A stretch of 24,705 nt of DNA from Deinococcus arboris (GCF_009755355.1 NZ_WQLB01000046.1:1-24705), one strand, 5' to 3'. Counted from the stretch's first letter, positions 7,111-14,684 are shown. Numbers and translations: made by a program. Notes: generated by a model from the sequence alone, not told the origin.

Positions 7111-7359
7111 GTGCAGGTTCTTACGGCGTCTTGAATGCATCTGAGGCTAAGCGAGTCACATGGATTCCGATTGAACCGAACAGACTTGGAAAGCGGCACA
7201 GCAGCGCGAGCAGGTGAAAGTAGAGATTTCACGTTATGGGGACGCAGACGTAGCTCTCGCAACTGGGCTGTAATTAAGCGGAATTTATAGGGGCGTCATA
7301 GATGACGGTTAGAAGGGCATGGAGAGGCATGTTGTTTCCATGCAACGGAATACCGCATG
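7111..7359. other. Intergenic region between convergent acyltransferase and nrdR
   Basis: About 250 bases with no coding signal. Near the nrdR end, GCATG is repeated around an inverted element (GCATG-7 bases-CATGC, about 7329-7346), which may end nrdR transcription, though without a clear T-tract. Nothing else is recognised. Confidence 0.4.
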
Positions 7360-7815
7360 TTACCCTTGCTCCTCTCGGTCTTTCAGCCCGCGAATTTCCT
7401 CGATAAAGCGTTCCAGCGAGTCAAAGTCGCGATAGACGCTGGCAAAGCGGATATAAGCCACGTCATCCAGCGGGCGCAGAAAGGTCATGGCGCGCCGGCC
7501 AATCTCCTCGCTGCGAATCTCAGCGGCCTGCACGTCATCCTCAAAGCCATAGGCAAAGGCGCGCAGGGCGTCGCCGTCTACCGGGCGCTTCTCGCTGGCC
7601 AATGTGAGACCGCGCAGCAGTTTGTCGGGATTAAAGGCCTCGCGCGGCCCGCTGCGCTTGACCACCATCAGGGGTTCAAGCTGGGCGCGTTCGTAGGTGG
7701 TAAAGCGCCGGGCGCAGTTCAGACACTCCCGGCGGCGGCGAATACTGGCCCCATCATCGCTGGGCCGGGAGTTGACCACCTTGCTGTCGGGCGCCGAACA
7801 ATACGGACACCTCAC
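7360..7815 (-). CDS. nrdR: Transcriptional repressor NrdR
   Basis: A 151-aa NrdR, the zinc-ribbon/ATP-cone repressor of ribonucleotide reductase genes. It begins MRCPYC (C3, C6) and has CLNC (C31, C34), the four-cysteine ribbon with the family string SRPSDDGASIRRRRECLNCARRFTTYER. The ATP-cone follows (VVKRSGPREAFNPDKLLRGL, residues 51-70 on, through FASVYRDFDSLERFIEEI), sensing dATP/ATP. Length is normal. Translation starts at a GTG that overlaps the stop of the SDR-like gene upstream (GTGA, 7812-7815), so it depends on that gene for expression. The probable target, nrdJ, lies about 9 kb away in this window. Confidence 0.97.
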   Translation of the reverse strand: MRCPYCSAPDSKVVNSRPSDDGASIRRRRECLNCARRFTTYERAQLEPLMVVKRSGPREAFNPDKLLRGLTLASEKRPVDGDALRAFAYGFEDDVQAAEIRSEEIGRRAMTFLRPLDDVAYIRFASVYRDFDSLERFIEEIRGLKDREEQG

Positions 7816-8531
7816 CGGTACTCCGCGCGCACCTTGGGCACAGGCGGCAGGGGCACTTCCACGACGTTGCCACGCAGGTGCCCCAGTCCCGGCGCCGCCA
7901 GAGCCAGGACTGCACTGGCTAGGGGCCGGTCCAGTTTGTCCTCGCTGCTGCTGGCGCGGCCAGGCAGGAGTAGATTCAGGCGCAGGTCCTCGGTGTATGC
8001 CTGCTCGACCAGCCCGCGGATGGCCCCGCGCTGGGGCGCGACGTGCAGGCCACGTTCGTCCAGATGCGGCCCGATGATGGTCAGCCAGGTTTCGGGCAGG
8101 CGGCGGCGTAGAATCTGCGTAATCGCCACGCTGCTCTTGACGTTGCAGTTAAACAGATCCATCCACTCGTTTTCACTCAGCGCCGTAAATTCCGAATGCG
8201 CGCGCTTGTCGGCCAGATGCACGATGCCGTGCAGCTCGCCAAAAATATCGAGGATGCGCGTCTGAGCACTCAGCCAGTCCAGCGGCACCCCAACGTCCGC
8301 CTTGATGGGAATAGCATGTCCGCCAGCATGTTCCAGCTGACTGGCCGCGACTGCCAGCGTCTCGCTGTTGTCACCTATCAGCACCACACTGGCCCCAGCG
8401 TGGGCCAGCGCCGCGCTGACGGTGCGGCCGTAGCCCTGATCGGCCCCAGTGACAGCAATCACCTGGCCGCCAAGCAGGTCGCCCAGCGCGGGACCAGCGA
8501 CAGGCGCAGTGGGAGCAAGGTACTGGGTCAT
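7812..8531 (-). CDS. Short-chain dehydrogenase-like protein, probably without oxidoreductase activity
   Basis: A 239-aa Rossmann-fold protein of the SDR superfamily. The nucleotide-binding turn VTGADQGYGRTVS (about 26-38) is of the TGxxxGxG type, and the Asn of the fourth helix remains (NCNVKSS, about 128). The catalytic Tyr-x-x-x-Lys is missing: the expected YSASKAAVRGLV-like segment reads VAPQRGAIRGLV, with Val and Arg in place of Tyr and Lys, and the catalytic Ser strand reads LTIIGPH. It may bind NAD(P) or serve structurally. The ATG at 8531 is chosen because TATGCT (8539-8544) stands seven bases upstream. Its stop overlaps the nrdR start, so it is the first gene of an SDR-nrdR operon. 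Confidence 0.85.
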   Translation of the reverse strand: MTQYLAPTAPVAGPALGDLLGGQVIAVTGADQGYGRTVSAALAHAGASVVLIGDNSETLAVAASQLEHAGGHAIPIKADVGVPLDWLSAQTRILDIFGELHGIVHLADKRAHSEFTALSENEWMDLFNCNVKSSVAITQILRRRLPETWLTIIGPHLDERGLHVAPQRGAIRGLVEQAYTEDLRLNLLLPGRASSSEDKLDRPLASAVLALAAPGLGHLRGNVVEVPLPPVPKVRAEYR

Positions 8532-8538
8532 GGGGCAC

Positions 8539-8544
8539 AGCATA
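8539..8544 (-). promoter_or_regulatory. Candidate -10 box (TATGCT) of the SDR-nrdR operon, leaderless
   Basis: On the minus strand TATGCT is followed by seven bases and the ATG at 8531, with no ribosome binding site. Confidence 0.55.
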
Positions 8545-8597
8545 CTGGAGGTGTAGGCGGGCACTTGACCCGCTCTCCCCAGGGCTGCGGCGTGTGC

Positions 8598-8804
8598 TCA
8601 GCTGGCTGTCGGCAGGAGGCGCAGCGCACCGGGCGGCGGGTCGCTGGCTCGGTGACCCTGTCCGCAGGGGTGACACCAGTAAGCCTGGTCGCCGTCGCGC
8701 AGGTCATGCAGAGTCATGGCCTGGGCACACTGAGGGCAAACATGCATGTAGCCGCGTCCGCTGGCAGGCAGTGGATCGGCCTCTTTGCGTAACAGACGCT
8801 TCAT
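8598..8804 (-). CDS. Small zinc-ribbon protein
   Basis: A 68-aa protein with two CxxC pairs, C23-P-Q-C26 and C44-H-P-C47, forming a likely zinc ribbon of the TFIIB-type zinc-finger domain. The N-terminus is basic (MKRLLRKE) and the C-terminus is a short Pro-rich tail. No enzymatic domain is seen. The start is strongly supported by a promoter whose -10 lies six bases before the ATG. Function unknown; binding of nucleic acid or protein is possible. Confidence 0.72.
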   Translation of the reverse strand: MKRLLRKEADPLPASGRGYMHVCPQCAQAMTLHDLRDGDQAYWCHPCGQGHRASDPPPGALRLLPTAS

Positions 8805-8810
8805 ATTCTG

Positions 8811-8838
8811 ATGATAGCAGATTTAGCAAGTGAGACAA
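8811..8838 (-). promoter_or_regulatory. Promoter of the zinc-ribbon gene, leaderless
   Basis: On the minus strand TTGTCT (8838-8833), a 16-base spacer and TATCAT (8816-8811) form a good promoter. Six bases separate the -10 from the ATG at 8804, so transcription should start at or next to the start codon. No Shine-Dalgarno sequence is present. Confidence 0.6.
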
Positions 8839-9163
8839 AGAGGCGTGAGCGGACCTCACAGCGATGCTGCGTTGACTTGATAGTGGTCAGCGATCAGGTC
8901 CACTTCACGCCATCTCTGGAGTGATATTTGCTCTGGAGAGCAGAGGTAAGCCCTTAAGCGCTACGAGGTCTGGCCACCGATAGAAAGCTATGAGCAGCTC
9001 CAGGACAAGTGGACTGACACAGCTCAATATTTGCGTAAGTCGCTGGTGTCTAGAAGACGCCCTGCTTTTGCCAGTCTGGTGGCCCCTTCTATCGCTGCGG
9101 AGACAGCTCCTGGCCTGTGTCCTAGCTGACCTGCTGCGGCGACTGACTCCCAGACGCCTCAGG
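8839..9163. other. Unassigned intergenic stretch between the NUDIX gene and the zinc-ribbon promoter
   Basis: About 325 bases with no recognised gene. A + strand frame from 8990 to 9169 could encode 59 aa (MSSSRTSGLTQLNICVSRWC..., ending RRLTPRRLRL). It is Leu/Arg-rich without a ribosome binding site and overlaps the NUDIX end by six bases. An overlapping minus-strand frame also exists. Either may be the decayed remnant of a longer gene, but no family was recognised. Confidence 0.3.
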
Positions 9164-9832
9164 CTATAAATCTGGTTCGTCAGTAAATTCTGGCTCGGGA
9201 GCGCGCGCTGCAGGCACCTCACCCACCCGGCGGCGTTTACGCAACATGGCCGGCTCCTTGTCCAGGTTAAAGACAAAGTGCCGGGGCCGGCGCTCGCGCA
9301 GCCAAGTCTCCAGGGCGACCAGACGCGGGCGAAACCGGATGAACTCGCGCAACTGGCGAATAGGCACGAAGCGGGCTTCCTGCACGTCGCGGTCGGGGTC
9401 GCGCGGCTCCAGCTTGCCGCCGACCTCGCGGCCCGTGTAGAAAAATTGCAGGTGATGGCCCCAGGTCACCGCCTGGAACTCGACGATAAAGGCCAGGTCC
9501 CGCAGTTCGACGACCAGTCCCGTTTCTTCAAAGGTCTCGCGCCGGGCGCCGTCCTGCACCAGTTCGCCCGCTTCCAGGCCGCCTTTGGGCAGTGACCAGC
9601 GACCCCGCTCGCGCACCAGCAGAATCTCCTCGCCGCGCAGCACGATGCAGCCCACACCGATGCGTGGCTCGGCCAGCGGGCGTTTTTGGCCGCGTTTGCT
9701 GGGCGCGGCGGGCACAGGGACCGCCGTGGTGGCGGTGACCTGACCGGGCCGGGCCGGAGTTGGCACCCCCCGACGCCGACGCCGGCGCCGCTGCCCGGCG
9801 CCCTGATTGGCCTTGCTGTGGTCTTCCGCCAT
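9164..9832 (-). CDS. NUDIX hydrolase with a polyarginine N-terminal extension
   Basis: A 222-aa protein with a central NUDIX domain (about 55-160). The NUDIX box is perfect: G84-x5-E90-x7-R98-E99-x-x-E102-E103-x-G105-L106. Such enzymes hydrolyse nucleoside diphosphates linked to another moiety. Before the domain is a 50-residue disordered, basic tail with seven consecutive arginines (15-21). After it come further basic helices (RPRLVALETWLRERRPRHF, LRKRRRVGE) and an acidic end (EPEFTDEPDL). The ATG at 9832 overlaps the stop of dnaB (TAATG), so the two genes form an operon. The basic ends suggest contact with nucleic acid; this is inference. Confidence 0.9.
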   Translation of the reverse strand: MAEDHSKANQGAGQRRRRRRRGVPTPARPGQVTATTAVPVPAAPSKRGQKRPLAEPRIGVGCIVLRGEEILLVRERGRWSLPKGGLEAGELVQDGARRETFEETGLVVELRDLAFIVEFQAVTWGHHLQFFYTGREVGGKLEPRDPDRDVQEARFVPIRQLREFIRFRPRLVALETWLRERRPRHFVFNLDKEPAMLRKRRRVGEVPAARAPEPEFTDEPDL

Positions 9833-11178
9833 TACACACCCTCCGGCGCAAGATCGTTAAACCGCACGTGCGCGCTATGAAATTGCAGCTTGACGGTGCC
9901 CACTGGACCGTTGCGCTGCTTGCCGATAATGATTTCCGCGATGCCCTGCTGGTCAGTTTCTTTGTTGTAGTACTCATCGCGGTAGATGAACATCACGATG
10001 TCAGCGTCCTGCTCAATGGCGCCGGATTCGCGCAGGTCCGAGAGCATAGGACGGTGGTTGGGCCGCTGCTCTACGGCGCGCGACAGCTGCGACAGCACGA
10101 TGACCGGCACTTCCATTTCACGCGCCAGCCCCTTGAGGCCGCGCGAGATGGTGCTGATTTCCTGCTGACGGTTGTCGCTGCCGCCGCTGCTTTTGCCCCC
10201 CGACATGAGCTGCAAGTAGTCGATGACGACCAGACCCAGCTGCCCGTGCTGCGCCGCAATCCGCCGGAGCTTGCTGCGCAGGCCGTTGAGGGTCAGATCC
10301 GGTTCGTCGTCAATAATCATGGGGGCGTCGGCTAGGCGACCAGCGGCGTGGGCCAGGCGCTCGAAGTCACGTTCATTGAGCTGCCCCGAACGAATCCGGT
10401 TCATGTCCACCCGCGCCTCACTGCACAGCATGCGCAGGGCGAGCTGAACAGCAGGCATTTCCAGGCTGAACACCGCCACCGCCTTTTCACCGCGCAGGGC
10501 CACATTCTGGGCGATAGAAAGGGCGAAGGCCGTCTTGCCCATGCTCGGCCGGGCCGCCAGCACACTCAGACTGCCCTTCTGTAGCCCGCTGATCTGCTCG
10601 TCCAGATCACGAAAGCCGCTGCTGACGCCGTCTGGAATGCCCTTGTTCTGGTGAAGCAGCGTGATGTATTCGAAGGTCTCGGTGACGACCTCGTTCATGG
10701 CTTGAAAGGCTTCGCCCTTCTTCTTCTGCTCGGCCACCTCGAAAATCATCTTCTCAGCGCGGTCAAGCAGGTCTTCTAGGGGCAGCTGGGCCTCGTAGGC
10801 CAACTGCATAGCCTTGCCCGACGCACTAATCAGCGCGCGTAGGGTGGCCTTCTCCTGCACGATACGCGCGTAATGCTCGGCATAAGCGGCAGTGGGCACT
10901 TGGTCTGACAGACCAATCAGATAGGTCAAGCCGCCTACCTCATCCAATTGCCCTTTGACCCGCAAATCTTCACTGAGAGTCACCAGGTCCACCGGTTCGC
11001 CCCGTTCTTGCAGGGTACGCATGGCCGTAAAAATCTTGCGGTGACCTTCGCGGTAGAACATCTCGGGAGCCACCGAATCGCCCAGCTGTCCCAGAGTGTC
11101 ATTGTCCAGCAAAATACTGCCCAGCACGCTGATTTCAGCGTCATTACTGTGCGGCGGCACGCGTGGCGTGAGTTCCAA
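9832..11178 (-). CDS. dnaB: Replicative DNA helicase DnaB
   Basis: The hexameric replicative helicase that unwinds the chromosome ahead of the replication fork. The N-terminal domain (TPRVPPHSNDAEISVLGSILLDN...) interacts with primase. The RecA-like ATPase domain carries the Walker A ARPSMGKT (209-216 from this start) and the Walker B strand LVVIDYLQLM, then SQLSRAVEQR and DLRESGAIEQDADIVMFIYRDEYY. I chose the TTG at 11178 because GAGGAGAGG lies just upstream and the protein then begins (M)ELTPRVPPHSND, a normal DnaB start of 448 aa. The frame is open back to an ATG at 11319, whose extra 47 residues look unlike DnaB. The downstream NUDIX gene overlaps by TAATG. Function is certain; the start is not. 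Confidence 0.95.
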   Translation of the reverse strand: MELTPRVPPHSNDAEISVLGSILLDNDTLGQLGDSVAPEMFYREGHRKIFTAMRTLQERGEPVDLVTLSEDLRVKGQLDEVGGLTYLIGLSDQVPTAAYAEHYARIVQEKATLRALISASGKAMQLAYEAQLPLEDLLDRAEKMIFEVAEQKKKGEAFQAMNEVVTETFEYITLLHQNKGIPDGVSSGFRDLDEQISGLQKGSLSVLAARPSMGKTAFALSIAQNVALRGEKAVAVFSLEMPAVQLALRMLCSEARVDMNRIRSGQLNERDFERLAHAAGRLADAPMIIDDEPDLTLNGLRSKLRRIAAQHGQLGLVVIDYLQLMSGGKSSGGSDNRQQEISTISRGLKGLAREMEVPVIVLSQLSRAVEQRPNHRPMLSDLRESGAIEQDADIVMFIYRDEYYNKETDQQGIAEIIIGKQRNGPVGTVKLQFHSAHVRFNDLAPEGV

Positions 11179-11588
11179 AAGCCTCTCCTCTGGCAGCGGC
11201 GCGGAGCTGGAGCCGTTGTCCAGCGCCGTACGCACGTCCTGTTGATGTACTTGGAGCTGCTCACACGAGAGCAGCCTATTCACCAAGGCGAGTGCCCAGG
11301 CTGAACTGCCCAAAAGCATATCACTCAGAGGGCGTGGGCAAACTCTTACAAAGCTGGCTCTAAGAGCTTCTGCCCATCCGAGCTGCGCCTAGCGCAGCTT
11401 TTTCTCATCAATGCTTAGATGTAAAAACGTTCACTGCCTTGCAATCCGGTAAGACTCCTGTGAGAACGTGCCACCTACACTTGTGTCAAGCAAGGACGGG
11501 AGACACCCGACACCGGCTACCTGCCATAAGTAGGCGAGGCCTGGCCCATTTATCCTTTAACCGGCCCGCCGCACCCAGGAGAAAGAGC
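11179..11588. other. Region between divergent dnaB and pilin genes
   Basis: About 410 bases. The first 140 are an open but unconvincing extension of dnaB, probably its 5' leader. GCTCTAAGAGC (about 11368-11378) is a short palindrome. A + strand terminator follows at 11381-11404. Further on, CTTGTGTCAAG (11479-11489) is a small hairpin. No clear pilin promoter could be assigned. Confidence 0.45.
11381..11404 (+). terminator. Rho-independent terminator without a gene before it
   Basis: AGCTGCGC (11381-11388), a CTA loop and GCGCAGCT (11392-11399) form a perfect 8-bp stem followed by TTTTCTC on the + strand. The only nearby upstream gene, dnaB, runs the other way. It may end a small RNA, stop read-in, or serve as an attenuator in the pilin leader. 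Confidence 0.7.
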
Positions 11589-11933
11589 ATGAAGAACACG
11601 ACGCAAGGCTTCACCCTGATCGAGCTGCTGATCGTTATCGCTATCATCGGCATCCTGGCCGCTGTGCTGATCCCCAACCTGCTCGGCGCCCGCGGGAAAG
11701 CTGTCGAAACCGGCGCGAAAGCTTACGCGCGCTCGGTATCTACAGCAGCTGCAGCGAACATCATTGAGACACCTACTCTCGTGTATAGCGCTGCGACCTG
11801 TGCCAGCGTCTCTAACGCCCCTACCGCACCTGCATATGTTACTGCCTGCACAGTTACTTCTACGGATGCTGGTAACCCCACTGTAGCTTACACATATAAG
11901 CGTGGTGCTACGGACGTAACCGGTTCGTTCTAA
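11589..11933 (+). CDS. Type IV pilin / pilin-like protein
   Basis: A 114-aa type IV prepilin. The leader MKNTTQG is cut by prepilin peptidase before F8; E12 is the conserved Glu+5, and FTLIELLIVIAIIGILAAVLIPNLLGAR is the hydrophobic assembly helix. The globular part is small and ends TGSF. C71 and C87 probably form the C-terminal disulfide loop. The ATG at 11589 is preceded by GGAG (11578-11581) at good spacing. The second half uses more AT-rich codons than the first, suggesting exchange of the variable part. It is followed by a strong terminator and a Wzy_C-type membrane protein. Such pilins support twitching, adhesion or DNA uptake; which applies here is unknown. Confidence 0.92.
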   Translation: MKNTTQGFTLIELLIVIAIIGILAAVLIPNLLGARGKAVETGAKAYARSVSTAAAANIIETPTLVYSAATCASVSNAPTAPAYVTACTVTSTDAGNPTVAYTYKRGATDVTGSF

Positions 11934-11944
11934 ATCTTCTTCCA

Positions 11945-11976
11945 CTAGAGGGGCTCGCGACTGCGAGCCCCTCTAG
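11945..11976 (+). terminator. Terminator after the pilin gene
   Basis: A perfect 14-bp stem (11945-11958 with 11963-11976; CTAGAGGGGCTCGC and its complement) closes a GACT tetraloop directly after the pilin stop. The tail CGTTGC is not T-rich, so it could also protect the pilin mRNA end while allowing some read-through. Confidence 0.75.
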
Positions 11977-12000
11977 CGTTGCTATACAGTGTATAACTAT

Positions 12001-13299
12001 ATGCATAATAATCGCAGAACTGCTCAAATGAAGGCACAGATTACGGGAGCACTTATCGTAGTCGCGCTATCTCTCACCCCACTCATATTCAGTTTTACAG
12101 AGAATCTAGCACTGCAACCACACACACCCAAATATAAATTCCTTTTTGTTATTATGACATTAATTACCATCTTAAATTTTGATAATTTTATACAGAATAT
12201 TAAACGTTTCTGGCCTATATTATTAGCGCTAATTGCTGTCGTTATACACCAAGCATCTCTTACAGAATCTGGTTTTAATTTTATTGGCCCAGTTGGACAA
12301 GAGGCCGGCTTGATCACTTATGCCTTCGCTGTTTTTAGTTTATTATCATTCAATGGCCTAAGCATGAGACCAGCTTATCTCGTCGCTTTTGCAACAGGTA
12401 CTTTTTTAGCAACTTTTATCATTTTTTTACAACAACTTAATTATAATATTTTTGACTATATTTATGGCGATCTAGGGTCACCAGGAACAATAGGCAACAG
12501 AGGATGGCTCATTCCCATGGTGATAGCTAGCTTAGTTCTAGGGTCTAAAAATTTTACTTTGAATACGGGGAGGGTTTTATTTGCTATTGGTGTCTTTAGC
12601 TTGTGTGTATCTCTAAATAAAACAGTTTTATTTACCTCCTCATTAATTCTTTTAATATATATATTTATTGATAGAAAGGATATAGCCAAAGTGAAGTCGT
12701 GGCTAAGCATTCTAGTTGTCTTTATTCTCACCTTCGTCTCTTACTATAATCTCACTACAAGATTTAACTTAGAACAACAAAATATTGTTACAACAAGCGA
12801 AAAGACAGGACTCGCACGCGCAGATATATATAAAGTGGGCTGGGACGTCTTTTTAAGATCACCACTCATAGGCAGTGGCTTTGGCAGCTTTTACGGACAT
12901 TGGTACGATTGGGGAAAGAGAGAAGATATACTTCATATTGCCTGCACAACCCTTGAATGGAACTGCGAGAAAGATGTAATCAGAAAATACGGAAAGATTT
13001 TCGTTAATGAAAACAGGCTTGAGATTCAGTCTATTGATATCTGGCATCCTCATAATGAAATTCTTCATCTTTTAATAGCCGGTGGCTTAAGTTATATTCT
13101 TTTATTCTGCTTTCTTATATATATCTATAGAGTAGAGATCAAAATGCTTCTCAATAATCGCATTCTCTTGTTCGGCTTTTTACTCATTCTTGCATATTGT
13201 TTAACTTGGACTTTTCAAATATCAACCATGATTCCGCCACTTATTATATTAATCCTATATATTGGAAAAATTGAAAAAAAACCTGTATTGGATTCGTAA
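12001..13299 (+). CDS. O-antigen ligase/polymerase-like (Wzy_C) membrane protein, possible pilin O-oligosaccharyltransferase
   Basis: A 432-aa polytopic membrane protein with about ten hydrophobic segments. The large periplasmic loop (about 265-360) carries the Wzy_C signature: RADIYKVGWDVFLRSPLIGSGFGSFYGHW and later WHPHNEILHLLIAGG (HPHNE at 349-353). The family includes WaaL ligases, Wzy polymerases and the PglL/TfpO enzymes that attach glycans to pilins. Its place right after the pilin gene favours the last. Base composition is strikingly AT-rich with long A/T runs, unlike nearly all the window, which indicates recent acquisition. The start is uncertain: GTG 11989, ATG 12001 and ATG 12028 are in frame and none has a ribosome binding site; TATACA (11983-11988) is a likely -10. 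Confidence 0.85.
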   Translation: MHNNRRTAQMKAQITGALIVVALSLTPLIFSFTENLALQPHTPKYKFLFVIMTLITILNFDNFIQNIKRFWPILLALIAVVIHQASLTESGFNFIGPVGQEAGLITYAFAVFSLLSFNGLSMRPAYLVAFATGTFLATFIIFLQQLNYNIFDYIYGDLGSPGTIGNRGWLIPMVIASLVLGSKNFTLNTGRVLFAIGVFSLCVSLNKTVLFTSSLILLIYIFIDRKDIAKVKSWLSILVVFILTFVSYYNLTTRFNLEQQNIVTTSEKTGLARADIYKVGWDVFLRSPLIGSGFGSFYGHWYDWGKREDILHIACTTLEWNCEKDVIRKYGKIFVNENRLEIQSIDIWHPHNEILHLLIAGGLSYILLFCFLIYIYRVEIKMLLNNRILLFGFLLILAYCLTWTFQISTMIPPLIILILYIGKIEKKPVLDS

Positions 13300-13461
13300 T
13301 GTGAACTTATTCATCTAATGATGAGATATAGATCGATTTTAAGTCGCTTTAACATTTCAAAAGTCAAATTTTTAAATAAAATCTTGATGTCGAAGCAATA
13401 ATACCAACATGAGAGGGGCTCTCCAATGTTTCTCATATAAATTCACGAAGATATTCTATAT
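13300..13461. other. AT-rich spacer, end of the low-GC segment
   Basis: The strong AT richness of the preceding gene continues to about 13460 and stops at the DUF1802 start, marking the right edge of the foreign segment. No gene is seen. TATTCT (13452-13457) lies four bases before the next ATG and could be its -10 box. Confidence 0.5.
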
Positions 13462-14001
13462 ATGACCTCGGCACTCAAAGAATGGGACACCCAGACCCGT
13501 CTGCTCACTCAAGGCCGCCTCTCGCTGTTAATTCGGAAGGGCGGGATCATGGAGACGCACGACGGATTTGAGGTCGAACACCATTCATTCCTCCTCTACC
13601 CCACATTCCTGCACCAGAACCCAGAGGAGTTACAGCCGCAGTACCGCGACCTGCTGCGCGACGACCCTGTACCCGGCCAGATTCAGTTGCCCGCGCTTGC
13701 CGAAGTTGTGGCTGTTCATAAAATTGAGTCGCTGGACGCTGCCCTCCGGCTGGAACCCTTGCAGGCGCTGACAGCTGCCGCGATTGAACGGCGCTTTCAC
13801 TACCGCAACCGGCCCTGGGTTCATGCGCTGCTGCTGCGAATCCGCCCACTCAGTCAACCGATAATCCTGCCGGAAACACCAGAGATGCTGGGCTGCGTCA
13901 GCTGGGTGCCTCTAGGAGATATTGAAGTGCCGGTAGGGCAGCCAATTATCCCTGAAGCAGAACTTCAGGAGCGTCGGAAGGCACTCGAACAGCTACTCTA
14001 A
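13462..14001 (+). CDS. DUF1802 family protein
   Basis: A 179-aa protein I assign to the DUF1802 family from its start (ALKEWDTQTRLLTQGRLSLLIRKGGI) and the EVEHHSFLLYPTFLHQNPEEL block (about 37-57). Later conserved parts are RRFHYRNRPWVHALLLRIRPLSQP and LGCVSWVPLGDI. No catalytic motif is known to me. It is soluble, with an acidic C-terminal helix. The ATG at 13462 follows an AT-rich TATTCT without a ribosome binding site, so it may be leaderless. It returns to normal high-GC codon use after the AT-rich gene. Function unknown. Confidence 0.85.
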   Translation: MTSALKEWDTQTRLLTQGRLSLLIRKGGIMETHDGFEVEHHSFLLYPTFLHQNPEELQPQYRDLLRDDPVPGQIQLPALAEVVAVHKIESLDAALRLEPLQALTAAAIERRFHYRNRPWVHALLLRIRPLSQPIILPETPEMLGCVSWVPLGDIEVPVGQPIIPEAELQERRKALEQLL

Positions 14002-14013
14002 ATCCAAAAAATG

Positions 14014-14033
14014 GGGAGGCCACTAAGCCTCCC
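14014..14033. terminator. Bidirectional terminator between convergent genes
   Basis: GGGAGGC (14014-14020), a six-base loop and GCCTCCC (14027-14033) form a 7-bp stem. It is followed by TTTCCTTATTTA on the + strand and preceded by CCAAAAAAT, which gives a T-tract for the minus-strand transcript. Confidence 0.8.
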
Positions 14034-14051
14034 TTTCCTTATTTACCCTGA

Positions 14052-14510
14052 TTACTGGGCGTTCAAGTCGTAGTTATTCAGCAGGGTCGTTTGCACATAG
14101 CCTGAGCTGTCCACCAGATTCCAGCCCGCCTTCGTGCCTGCAACAAACTGATTCTCTCGCTGGGCGTAAAGTAAGCGCTTGCCGTTATCGGCGCTCAGTA
14201 CGGTATCGCCTGTGTCGTAGCGGTTATTGTTGTTGGCGTCACGGAACACAATCACTCGGTAGGTGCCGTAGGGCAGGTTGGTAGGCAGGTCGAGCGCGAA
14301 GCCGCCCGTCAGGAACTTGTCAATCACCTGACTCTGCGTGCCGTCAGCTGTGTACTGACCACCATTAAAGCCCACGATAGCCAGGCCCAGGTTCTGATTG
14401 CTGTTGAAGCCGCGCAACTGGCCCGTCACGTCTTTCTTGATGGGGTTGCCGGCCAGAGTGCAGGCGCTGAGGGTCAGGGTGCCAAGGGCGGCCAGAGCAA
14501 GGTAGTTCAT
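14052..14510 (-). CDS. Secreted lipoprotein with a calcium-loop-like motif
   Basis: A 152-aa lipoprotein. The signal MNYLALAALGTLTLSAC ends in the lipobox LSAC with the lipidated Cys at 17. The mature part is beta-rich (VTGQLRGFNSNQNLGLAIVGF..., LPTNLPYGTYRVIVFRD) and carries DANNNNRYDTGD (about 102-113), a D-x-N-x-N-x-x-D loop like those binding calcium in secreted bacterial proteins. The ATG at 14510 is preceded by GGAGGACT at good spacing; the longer frame to 14576 lacks support. It is convergent with DUF1802 across a shared terminator. Function unknown, probably cell-envelope. Confidence 0.82.
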   Translation of the reverse strand: MNYLALAALGTLTLSACTLAGNPIKKDVTGQLRGFNSNQNLGLAIVGFNGGQYTADGTQSQVIDKFLTGGFALDLPTNLPYGTYRVIVFRDANNNNRYDTGDTVLSADNGKRLLYAQRENQFVAGTKAGWNLVDSSGYVQTTLLNNYDLNAQ

Positions 14511-14678
14511 GGACAGTCCTCCAGAGAAAAGGTGGGGTGCCCGCTGAGCGTAGACGACCCACACGGCCAGGCCCAATCTTGTTCTCTTGCTGCTTACCTC
14601 ACCAGAAGTTCACCGCCTGAAGTGCTAGAGGGAGCAGATCGTCGTATGGGCCGCGCCAGAGGTCACGGAGACGGGCTT

Positions 14679-14684
14679 TATACT
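14679..14684 (+). promoter_or_regulatory. Candidate -10 box (TATACT) of the methyltransferase-gpsA operon, leaderless
   Basis: TATACT is followed by seven bases and the ATG at 14692, with no ribosome binding site. Confidence 0.55.

Noticed and set aside
8990..9169. A 59-aa + strand ORF considered as a transposase remnant
   Set aside because: No transposase motif, terminal inverted repeat or target duplication was found; kept only as a note in the intergenic entry.
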